Source: Certhia americana (taxonomy: Eukaryota; Chordata; Aves; Passeriformes; Certhiidae). Taken from it: a stretch of 64,000 bases of DNA. The stretch spans positions 33,938,955 to 34,002,954 of the forward strand of contig CM031878.1 in assembly GCA_018697195.1 (NCBI GenBank). Reading direction: 5' to 3'. Under the pieces are notes generated by a model. That model was not told the origin of the DNA, ran no database searches, and saw only the letters and a list, made by a program, of their open reading frames with translations. Shown in pieces: positions 38,001 to 50,000 of this stretch; position 1 is the first letter of the stretch, and every line of letters starts with the position of its first letter. The position numbers and the translations under genes were made by a program.

Positions 38001-41000
38001 ATTAGGTTGATCTTCAAAAAATGAAGCAGCTTGCTGAAATTTTAATGCATATTTTGGCTTGCTCCATTCTCCCACTATTCTATTTTTTGTCATTTTGAGC
38101 TAAACGGAGACTTTCCTGCTGATTTTTTTTTTAATTCACTTTTCTTTCTTAGTGACAGATAGCTTGTCTCTTCTGGAAAAAAAGCAATTCTTATCTAGAG
38201 CTAATCTCTGATTGGAAAGTAGTAAATATATCAGAAACCTTAATCACTATTTCTAGAAAAATCCATTGTTCTTCAAAGAACAATGCATAGAGTTTGTTGG
38301 ACAGTGATTAATGTGCAGTGGCTTGCTAAGAACAGTCCCTTGCATTATGTGCAATGCAAAGCAGTTGATCAAATATCTTTAGACAAAGAAGACATTGCTG
38401 AAGACTGTTCATAAGACCACTGCTAAATATAAATTAAGGATTCCACTGTGGAAGCAAAATTCATGTATAAATATAACATCTAATGAAACACTTAGTAAGA
38501 GTGTGGTAAAAGGCTTGGAAAAAATACTGTGTGACACAATCTGTGGCTAGAGTCTACAACAAAAATTTTTAGTTCTGTGTAGTTGATTCTGTAATGTCTT
38601 TTTTAGTCAATTCTTTTTACTTACTTGGTTTGGATTTTAAACTTCCATTTACTGTTAACTGTTTCTCCTTGAATTTCCTCTGGGCTCAATTAATTCCACA
38701 CTGAGACTTACATGCTGTGTTTTATTATAGTTTACAACACAATATAAATTTCCTTCGTCTGTAGGATACATGTTGATGTAAATAACACCTTCAATCTTAC
38801 CATATAACTGTATTTTTTTCCTTTGTCTTCCTGCTTCCTGTGGTGTGAGAAACAATGGGAAAGGGAACTTAGTGGCATGGTAAGTTGGTGAACTAGTCTT
38901 TCACCAGTGAAGAATTAATTCTAGGATTCAGATGCAATTAAATATGGACATCTTAAATTATGTTAGAGAAAAATGGTTCTTAAATTTTGGATGCTGCATG
39001 TCAATAGTTCGAAATACAGGAAAGGTGGTTTGTCTATAAAGACAGGCTGTTGATAGCTGAGTTACTGTTAGTCATAGGTTGTTCTTGTGGCAGGACCCTT
39101 ATTAATTAGTTAGAGAGTTTTCATTAGTTAAAATTAAAACTTTTGTCTTCTCTGTCTCCTGTTGGTCTCCATTTAGCAGGTAAACTATTGAAGAGAGATT
39201 GCCTATGAGATTTTCTAATCCATAATGGTTATGATTTCAATTGTGAATGTGAATAGCAAAATGTGTTCTCTGATTTAGCTGCCTAATGCTCCATACTGTG
39301 TGTTTTATACCCACATGCATATGTATGCATATGTACTTTTCAATATATATGAAACACTTTTGAAAGAGCTGCTAGTTGCTGATGTCTTATGCACTCAAGT
39401 TACTCTGGGGTGGCGTTTATTGCTAATATCCCGTTTTGTCATTCCTTGTCACTGTAAGAATGATTTGAAATTTATACTTCTTTGGAAAAAGATCTGCTAA
39501 AGGAAGAAGGGTTTTGTCTTTATTTTACCAAGCTTGGCATTTTCAATGTTGTAGCTATTTTATACTCTGGATTTTATGTACTTTATCTTTTAAATGTACT
39601 TGTGAATATAAAGTGTTACTGTTTCCACTTTAGCTCCTCACTTTCTTCACTGTAGTCTGAATTATTTCTTGGCTTCCTTTCAATTTATTGTATTCAGGTA
39701 AGTAATAACTTCTAGGTTTTTAAAGTAGGGTTTCTGATCCTAATTGATACACTTTTGGATAGAATCTAGTAGATTAATTTTAGGCTAATGTGAGTAATTT
39801 GATGCCTAATTTATATTCTCACTTTGAAATTTCTGGTTTTTCTTTTCTAGTGCATTCCCTTTTGGCCTGAAAATGATGCCAACAAACTGCTTGTTAGAGT
39901 TGAAAATTCTGATCTCCCTCCAAAGAAGATAAATTTTGATCAGCAGGAAAACTGTCTTTTACTGCATTTGGACAATAAGGTAACATATTGCCTTAAATAT
40001 TTATGTGTTAGGTAAAACAGCATAAGTCACTTTCTCATTTTCATTCTCAAAACTTTGTTTTCCCAATGCAATGAAGTATTGCAAAATGGTAGCTGAGGAA
40101 AATATTATGTTTATGCAAATATATTCTCATGCTCTTTTTTTATGTGCATACAGATATAAGTAAGTATTCTGGTTTAAGCTCTCTGGGGAGCAGTTCTATA
40201 GGAGCTAAAATACAGATGTTTTGCAAGTATCCTTTGTGAGAAGTTTTAGTATTAGTTCTAAAGTAACACTGAGTTGCTCTGAAAAGTACCTTTGACTCCA
40301 CTAAATTTATTTGTATGTTGCAGATAGTCTTACCTAGCAGAAGTTTTTAAGTAGGTGAGTGCTTTTTGTAGTATAATGTTCTTGAGGTCATGAATGTGTA
40401 TTCTTGTAATAAGGAAGATTACTCTACTACCAGTCTAATTTTTCACGGTACAGAACTCCTGTGTAGTTTTAATTACTAAGTGGAATACCTGCTACCTTGT
40501 ATTAAGGAAGTATTTTGAAGATATGGTAGAATGGCTAGTTTTACTACATGGTAGTTTTCTCTTATGATGTGAGGAAAAGTTTTTCAAAATATTTAAATTA
40601 CAGTTGCTTTGCCGGAAAACCATTCCACTGTTATTTATTTTTATAATTTTTACAACTGACAGCTTGGAGGAATTGCAGTAGACGTTAATCTGTCTGAACA
40701 TTCTACAGTGATTACCTTTTCTAATTACCATGATGGTGCAGCTCCGTTTCTGTTGATAAACCATACCAAACAGGAAATTATTGAGTATGGACAAAGGTAT
40801 GTATGAAGAGGTGTGAATGTTTGTGGATGTAGTGTGGAAATTTGCATGGCGACGTGTGAACAGTGATTTTGCATTTTGTAAGCATGCATTCTCTAAAGAA
40901 GCCTGTTTTAAGGAAATGACTGTCAAATTTTGTCAGAGCATCCAGAAATCTCTTGTCTTTATTGAAGACAATGAATCATTGGCAGTATTGTATAGTGCCA

Positions 41001-44000
41001 GGTAGTTCTACAAGAGAGCTGTTTTGTGTGTCTTTTTATATGAATTTTGTAGCCTTGTGACATATACATTCCTGGTGGGGGGCAAAGGATGTGCTTTTCT
41101 GGAGCTGTATAAGTGCTGACTGTGCAGAATAAGTAACAAAGGAGATTTATCTGAAAGAATGAGTTAAAGTTATGTGAGATAGGGAATGAGGAGTAGTTGC
41201 ATAAATTTTGCCAAGCCAGGATGAAACTAAGGTAATTTTAAAAAACATCAGTTTTCTGCAGTGAGTGAATATTTACTTCTGCACCACACACAGTTACTCT
41301 GTTCTCTACCTGTAATATCTTTTCCACTGTCAGCAGATACTGTGCAATGCTGAGAAGTGTATACTTGCAGCATTCTTGAACTACTTTTGCAAAGCCAAAC
41401 AGCCTACTCTTTTTTCCCTTCAGTCAGTCAGAGCAGTGTTGTTAAAAGATACTTACTTGCAAATTTGAAGAGTTGCTAGTCAAATCCAGTTTGCCTCCTG
41501 TTTTCCTGAAAAGTGATTGTTTGGGTTTTTTTTTTCTCTGTAAAGATTAGTAATTTTTATCTTTTTAGATGAATTGTGAGCATCCCTAGTGTTAATTAGA
41601 ACAGAGTACAATATTTCAAGTGGAGTGGCCTATAGTTTAGTCCAACTGCCTGACCCACTTCAGGGTCAGTTTAACTTTTTGATCGAAAGTTAAAGCAAGT
41701 TATTAAGGGTATTGTCCAAGTCAAGGGCTTGGGGCATCTCCTGTGTCTCAACAAAGTCTGTTCCAGTGTTTTGAAAGAAAATCTTCCTAATGTCCAGTCT
41801 AAACCTTCCCTGGCACAGCATGGATGCAAGGGAATGGTTCAAATTACTGGATCCCAGCAAGCAGAGATCAACATCTCTCCACTTCCTCTCATGGGGGAGC
41901 CTCCTTTCAGAGAGCCGTAGAAGACAATTCTGCAAGTTTTTAACTGTATGTGAGGGAGAGTGGAGTTTAAAACACATTTGTCTGAAAACATTTCTTCCCC
42001 TGTTTATCACAAAGGGGGGAAGAAAATAAGTTTATAAAATCTACTGTATATACTATTTTTGAAGTATATGTATGTATTTTAAAGTACAAATCGTCCTTCT
42101 TATTACTGTTTTGAGAATGTTTTTATGCGAGATTTTTCATGCATAATGTTATTTTTGTTCTGTTTTCATTACTTGAAAATATAATCATTATCTATTTATG
42201 CAAAATATTCATCAGTGTTTGAGTTTGAAATTACTTTGTTCTAGCTCCCTCAGTGAATTGGAAGACTGCCTTCAGCCAAATAAGGCAGTGTTGTATACTT
42301 GGGCAGACCCAACAGGATCTAGGAAATTAAAATGGAGATGTGGAAATAGAACAGAGGAAATTACCCCAAAAGAGGTATTTTTTTAATCAAAATCTCCTTT
42401 TAATGGTGTCTAGTTTTATATTTATATGTCCATTCATCAGTGTATGCATGAAACTTCATATTTAATGGGTATGGTCATCAGTCTCATATATGACTTCCAA
42501 ACACAGAATAATAACAAGTTTGTTTGCCAGACCTTGTGCCAGTAAGCAGTCTTCAGCTGAAAAGTGTCAGTGTGTGAGAGGCTGTCATAAAACTTTGTAA
42601 TTACTTTTTTCCTGTACTTTAAAAAACTGTCTTCCATTGTTGTGTTGCTAAGACTGCCATTTTTTTATGAAGGGGAATGATTAATAGAGTTATAAAAACT
42701 TTTCTTCTCTTGTTTGTAGGACAAAATGGAAATACTCAGTGTGGATTCTAGAAAAGCGGTCTATTTGATGTCGTTTTATGAAGGTTTGCAGCGTATTGTC
42801 CTGATCACTGAAGATGAGAATGTATTTAAATTGACATATGAAAGCGTAAAAGCAGAAGTAGCAGAACAAGAAATTGTTCTGTCTTTGCAAGATGTTGGAA
42901 TTTCATTGGTTAATAATTACACAAAACAAGAGGTGTCCTACATTGGAATTACTAGGTAACTTACTTTATGTGGAACAGTGTAAAATGTTTAACTTCAGTT
43001 TAAATGTTTAACTTTAATGTTTAAATTCACTCTGAGTTTCATTTTGTCTTGTGCTGAAAGAACAAAAAGAGGCCTGTGTTAATAATATTCAAACCTAATC
43101 ACTGTATTTTCCTGCTATCAAGAAAAATGTTTTCATTGTCTTTTGTACTAATGCATTTGCTAAGTATATTTAGATCTGTGTGGTTTTGGAACATGTATTT
43201 GTGGTGGACTTGCCAATATACCGAATCGAAAATATTTCCTGTCCTCATAGTTTGAGAAGTGATAATAGTTTTAAGGAGTAAGGTCTGCAAATAGTTTGTA
43301 TCAGTGGGTTTTGATGTCTTCTCTACAGAAACAGCTGAATTCTGTGTTGAAAATTTTGATGCAAAAGCTTCTAGGTCCTTTTGGTTTTGATTGATTAATT
43401 ATGGTGATCCAAGGCTTTATTGCTTAGGTTTCCTACTATAACATTTCAGAGGGAAGCAGAAAAAAAATTATGTCATGCTTCAGAAATATGTACTATTATA
43501 TATTTGAACAGGGCTCTTTGGAATCGTCAAGGGACACTTGAATATAATTGCTAAAATCCACACACTTCGTTTTGTTCACATTACGAGGTTGACAGAGTGA
43601 GAGTTGTTTTTTCTTGATTCCTTCTTTGCATTGTACTGAAAAACAGGTGAAGTGCGCGCTTCTTACACACATAGGCTTTATGTAATCACATCCATCATTT
43701 ACGAAGAAAATTCCAGTCCCTGCTCTCACCTGAGAAACTGTGCTCTGATATTTAGACAGTGGAAACACTTCATTAAAAGTGGCAGCTACTTGCCAAGATT
43801 CACAGTGGTGTTGAGATTTCACTAAATTAGTTTTTCTTTGAAAGCAGTCATCCATAGTCAGTCTTCTAGCAGTGCTTATAGTTAGTTTTCTTTTCTTGTC
43901 AAACTTCTTGGAAATGGATGGCAGTACTGTTGAAATTGGCTTCCTGTTTTTATAGCAGCAACAAAGAAGCCCCCAAACCAAAAAAGGTGGAAAGAAAAAT

Positions 44001-47000
44001 AAGGGCGGTGAACTCTCAGCCATCAAGATAGTACTCTTTTTTGTTGGTTTTTTTTTGTTGTTTTGAACTTCAGCTCACCGTTTTTTTTCTGCCATTGATA
44101 TATCTCAGCGCAGACACAGATACGGCTGAAATAGGTTAGGTGGCTGTGTCTAGAAAGCTAGTATTTGTAGGCTACAGAGTAGTTTGTGGAAAGAGGTACC
44201 TTCTACCTGCTTGGTAGTGTTGGTTTGTGCCCTATATTGTGTTTTAAGTTTTACTATAAGGTGAAATCAGGCACAGAGCTTCTCACAGAAGCAGTGGAAA
44301 AATGTCTAATGTCCTTTGATTATTTATTTGCTTTAATAAAACTGAGAGACAGAAGAAAGGATAGCATTAAAAAAAAAAAACAAAAAACAAAGAAACAAAC
44401 CCAGAACTCCCACCATGAAATAAGTAGAGGAAACATGTAAAACAAAATCACCACCTATTGATTTTAGATGGAAAGACTAAATAAACAAGCTGTCAAAAAT
44501 AAGACACAGTGCAGGAGACACTTTGTCTTGTCTTAAACTTTTCAATTTGTCGTAGATTTAAGATGCCCAAATAAATGCAGGACTATAAGCAGAAAACTAC
44601 ATTGAGATTGTAGAACAATGGATGGCAGTACGGCTGAAATTGAGCTTCCTTGAGTATCACTACATTCCCATCTTCACCTAAGTGGGGAGTTAGACAGACT
44701 TGTTAACTCTTTTATTTTTTCATCATACTGGAGAGACTGGCTTCTGCTTAGTAGCAAGAAAGCAGTGCATGATTTGGGTCACTTCTATTTGCTTCAGTAG
44801 TGCTTTATGTTGTAGTTTCTCTTTCCCTAGTTACAACCTATTAAAAGTCACAGTAATTTAGGTGTGTTTTTGGAAACTTGTTTTCAAAAAGATAATTCTT
44901 TTGTTTTGGTTCTTTGTTTTGTTTTCAAAGTTCTGATGTGGTGTGGGAGACAAAACCCAAGAAGAAGTCAAGATGGAGACCAATGAGTGTTAAGCAAATC
45001 GATAAATTAGAACAAGAATTCAGAGATTACAGTGAGCTAAGTCCTTCAGAAAATAAGATCATTGAGTTGGAATCAAATGTTTTGGTAATACTGATAGTTC
45101 ACAGATTTTATTGCTTATATGTATGCATGAGAAAAAGATAATATATCAATTTTGCGGTCTTTGATAAAACTTACGGTGAAATTTGAGATGATTGATTTAG
45201 CTACTGCATTTGACAGCACTTCTTTATCTCTGCATTAAAAAAATGCAGGAAAAATTCCACAGACTTCTGATATATTGCTATAGATCTTTTGTTGTTAGTG
45301 CCTGACTTTGAAATTGAGGTATAACATTTTTGTAGGTTGTAGTATTCTAAATACACATAAAACTACAGTAAGGAAGCTTTGCATTTGGTTCATATATTAT
45401 ACTACTAAATGTGTTGGTTGAGGGTTGGTTTGTTTGTTTGTTTTAGCCTGAAATCCTGTATTTTTAAAAACAGCTGGTTGTGGAATGATTTGACTGTCAT
45501 TCAACCACATAAAATGGAAAAAGATGTTTCAGAAATTATTCTGGAATGTAGAAACACATTATGCTCCAAATGCTCTGTCTTTGTGGATAAATTCTAGACA
45601 CTCCTTAGAAATGTGTAGGACAATAAATATTGGGTAATTGGATAAATAAATGATCCAATTTTTATCTCAGTTGTAGTCCATTACACTGTTCAGCTTTTCC
45701 TCCAGATAGCTGCATATTAAATGATAGTAACCCCCAAATAATGCATTATTTTGTAGTTTTATTTCTGTTGAAATTTATGGTAAAATTTGTTTGTTTTAAA
45801 TGAAGGAAAATTATGACATCTAACTTAAATGCTGCAGAACTTCTACTGCCGAGCTTTATGATATTGGTGAACAATGTAAATTTTTAAGTATATTATATAA
45901 AGCAGGGTTTTAAAACCCTGGGCATACTGAATTTTCTTTAATAATACAATAGGTGTGTTTAACTCCTAATGGAATGAACATGACGATTCAACAGCCAAAT
46001 GAGATTCCTATCAGAAGAAATTATCTGCCAGCTTTAAAAGTGGAGTACAGTTCCTCTGCGCATCAGAAGTCTTTCAGAATTCAAATTTACAGGATACAAG
46101 TGAGTCATATCAAAAAGTAGTTTATATTTATTCTGAAAGAACACTTTTTATGGAAACTTGGGTTAATTTCTAAAACTGGAGAAATCCAAACACTGTTTTC
46201 AATGTAATTGTAATCATTGGCTTTTACATCAGTGCTTCTCAATTTTTGAAAATACTATTTAAGTGCTTCTTGGAAAAAAGTAAGACAACCACGACTGTTC
46301 AGAAAAAAAAAATTTGACATTCATCTTACTTGCTTTTTCTTGGAACATTTCTATAAAACAAGCAAAAAGAGAGGTGAAATTGCTTGTCTTGGTATGCTCA
46401 AGATTTTTAAAACAAGTCCTTTTCAAAACATTTACGGGCAATTTATTACTACCAATTTAAAGAAGCTTTTATAAATTATTAGATTTTGAAAATAGATGCA
46501 TTTTAAGTACAGTAGTGGCTTTTTTTCTGCTTCTGGATTGGTGGAAAATGATAAGGTAATGTAATGATCATATCTCTAGAGTTTGTCCTGATTTTTAATT
46601 ATTTCACTATTGAAAAGCTAATGTGCTGCACCTTGTCCTGTCCTTACCCCTACTAGATACAAAACCAGATTCCTGGAGCCATATTTCCCTTTGTGTTCTA
46701 TCCTATTAAACCTCCAAAGTCCATCACCTTGGATTCAGGTTTGTTCTAGTTTAACATAATCCATCCTTTTAAAACAACAAAATAACTTGCTTGTCCTGAA
46801 GTTAACCATTTTATCAGATTTATCACTTCTGTCTGGTGAAGTCTGCATGAGCTTTCTGACTACAGATAAAACAAATAATAATAGTAGAAGTAAGAAAGCA
46901 GTTGCCTCTACAAAGAAGATATACAGAAAACCGTTTCAACTATAACAATTAATAGAAAAAAGAAAACGTCTTTTATTTGTCAGTATGATACCTTTTAAGA

Positions 47001-50000
47001 GCATCTTTTTGGCACATTACTTCATTGATTTTGGAGAACATACAACATAAAAGGAGGTTTGTTGTTCAGACCACCACTAAAATTTAATGCTTATTAATAT
47101 GTGAGGAGACTTGTCTATTCATAAGTCTTGTTAATTTTGATGGTAGTAAATCTGTTGCACTGTTTTTGTCTGTTATTCACATGTGGAGTTTTGGGGCAGT
47201 GAGGATTCACTTTTCATCTTTAGACTTCCACTATTTTCTTACTGCTCTAGTGTCATGCAATGCATGGTCTAATAACCTATCTGAAATTATCTTAAGTAGT
47301 AAGAAAAGAAATGTGCCTAAGCTCAAAGTTGTTAAGTGAGACACCATTTATAAGCTATCCAGATGGCAGTTTATATTTTGTATGGTTTGTGGATAGCTTC
47401 TTCATTGGAAGAATGAATGAATGCTTGGAGCATATAGCTTAGTGTCTTTATGTAATGAACTGGAGTCTTTCATTAATTTTTTCACACTGAAGTCACTTTA
47501 AAAACCTAAGTAATAGCAAAAGGGATTCTGGATTGAGACAAAGAATACTGTTTGCAGTTTTGTTCAGAAGCTGATAGGATGTCAGTTCTTCATTCTAAAT
47601 ATGATTTCTTTTAAGTAATAGTGCATGAATCTGCAGAATTTATTTTTTTGTTTAGTTTACGTTTTTGTACCAGCCACTGGAAAATCCTATTCCATGACTA
47701 AGGAAATTACATAGATCTAATATTATATCAATATTAATTTGCTCTTAAATAAAAACGGTGCATTTTCAGTTAAATAGCATTTTGATGTTCCATTTCATCC
47801 TTGTCTTCCTGTTACTTTCTGTTCCTGCTCTTTTCCCTGTCTTAGTTGTTTGCCAGTCATATTCATTATGTAATCCTGTTGTACAGGATTGAGAAAACCT
47901 TTAATGTATATGACATTCTCATTAAAAAAAAAAAAAAAAAATTAGGAAGTTATGTGTATCATATAACAGTCTGTGCTGATATCTTTTTATTTGACAACTT
48001 CACAGCACCAAAACCATTTACTGATGTCAGTATTGTCATGAGAACTGCAGGACACTCACAAATATCCCATATTAAGTAAGTATTTTGACATGTTCCATCT
48101 CTATTGCTATTGGATATGTTTAATCAAGCTTTAAAGTTAAAATTGTTATAGAGGCAAACATAATGAAAGGCAATTTGAACACCAACCCAGTCTTGGGAAG
48201 TCAGCATTTTAACAGAGGTGTAAGCTCAGTGTTATTTATCATCCACATAACTGAAGAGTAAAGCAAGGATTTTTAGATGTCCTTTTAATACATATTTTTA
48301 GTCATCTTTAAAAAAAAAGTCTGTGTATAGTGGTGCTATATACAGTGTTAAATGCTGCTATGTGTATAAATTCATTCTGGTTCCTTGGAAATGTGTTTCT
48401 TAAGTGGGAAGTCTTCTATTCATCAGCAATGAAGATGAATAGAAAAGAGAAAACCACAACAAAATAAAAATACAACAACACCCCAAAACAACACCCACAA
48501 AACCCCAAAACAAAAAACCCCACCAAAACCAGTACTTGAAGTTGTGTAAGTGGATACATAGGATAAATATCCTATGCTAAACTTTAAGTGTTACATGTTT
48601 TTGTAGAACACCTTAATAATTTTTTTTTGTTCATATGTAGGTATTTTAAGGTTCTGATTCAAGAGATGGATCTCAGATTAGATCTTGGCTTTCTATTTGC
48701 AGTCGGTGAATTCTTTGCACAGTCTGACGTGCCAAGTGACCAAGAGGTAGAGCCCATTTGTTGTTTGAAGATAAATAGATATTAAATTTGTAACTATTCA
48801 ACTTGTATTTATAAAAAAATACGAATTATTTTCTGTGTCCATATCAGTGGTTAATTTCTGTGTATCTAGGAATATTATGAAGCTATGAGAGACTACTATG
48901 CCTGAGACAGATAGTAGACTTCTTCCTTTATGCTTACCTTGTATGTTATGCAAGGAAGGCTTTAAACCTTATGGTGCAGGGACAGTGAGAGGAGTTTGTA
49001 CATAGGAGAGTATAAGTAGTAGTAGTCAATGTACTGTATCAGTGGCAAATGATTAGTAGTTTTATATACTCCAAATTTTGAAGAAATATCTTTTTAAATA
49101 CGTTTACAGTTACAGCTTTTCAAAAAGGATGTTGAATCTCTTCAAGAAGAACTGATGAGTGTGTCATCAATGGATACATCACAAATCAGCTTGTATGAAT
49201 ACTTCCATATCTCTCCAATTAAGGTATTCCTTTTCCACATTACAGACTGAGTTTACTCTCTGACATTTTTTTTGTCTCACGCAGGGTAGTAGGCAGTGAA
49301 AATAAAGATTGAAACAGCTGATTAAAAAAAAAAAAAAGCACCAGGAAAGTATTTTCATTGTTAACACTGACTTGCTATTTAATTCCTATTACTTTCTTAA
49401 TGATTAATTTTTTTTTCATTTTATTATTTAAGAGTTCTTTGCAAAATGCTCTGGTTTGTGGGTACATAGTGTATTATGGATTGGAGAATGATGTAATTTC
49501 TAAAAAAACATACACAACTAGGGTAGGAGATTATTGTGTAGCTGACATTATTACAACTGTAATAGGACTTTAGAGGCTCTAACAGTTCTTAAGAGAGTCT
49601 CCCGTCTGTCCATGTGAAGTAGATCAAAGAATTATTTGAGTTTCACCTCTTTGCAGTGTCTTGTGAGACGTTAGAAATTATATTTGACGTGAAAAATTGC
49701 AAGGAGGAAATAGGATGGAATACATGGGCTTGAGGTTTTGTTAGAAGTTTGTCTTTAGTGGTCATGGATTGAGTGACAATGATTCTGCAAGGTGAGCTGT
49801 GTATCACTGAAACGAGCTATAGGTAAGCTCTGTTACAACATAATGAATGTTGTGTGACACTATCTTCAGAGAATCAGAAATAGTCATAACTTCCTTTAAT
49901 CTGATTTTGAAAACTGATGGATAGATTTGTACCATTTTGACACGAAAGCCATTTGAGCAATTTTCCTGAATGTTGCTCTGACTGATTTCTTTGAAACAAT

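Larger units (their letters stand above)
35444..39850. other. 4.4-kb intron with unassigned block and CR1 piece
   Basis: Holds a GC-richer unassigned block at about 35740-36170, a CR1 fragment at 36273-36722, a 10-bp inverted repeat near 38264-38285, and otherwise AT-rich sequence. No exon-like segment. Confidence 0.7.

Noticed and set aside
38655..38855. 66-codon minus-strand frame in the large intron
   Set aside because: No similarity I can name, a length expected by chance, and no repeat or pseudogene features.
40492..40926. 144-codon minus-strand frame
   Set aside because: It is the antisense shadow of VPS13A exon 28 and its flanks, with no similarity to a known protein.
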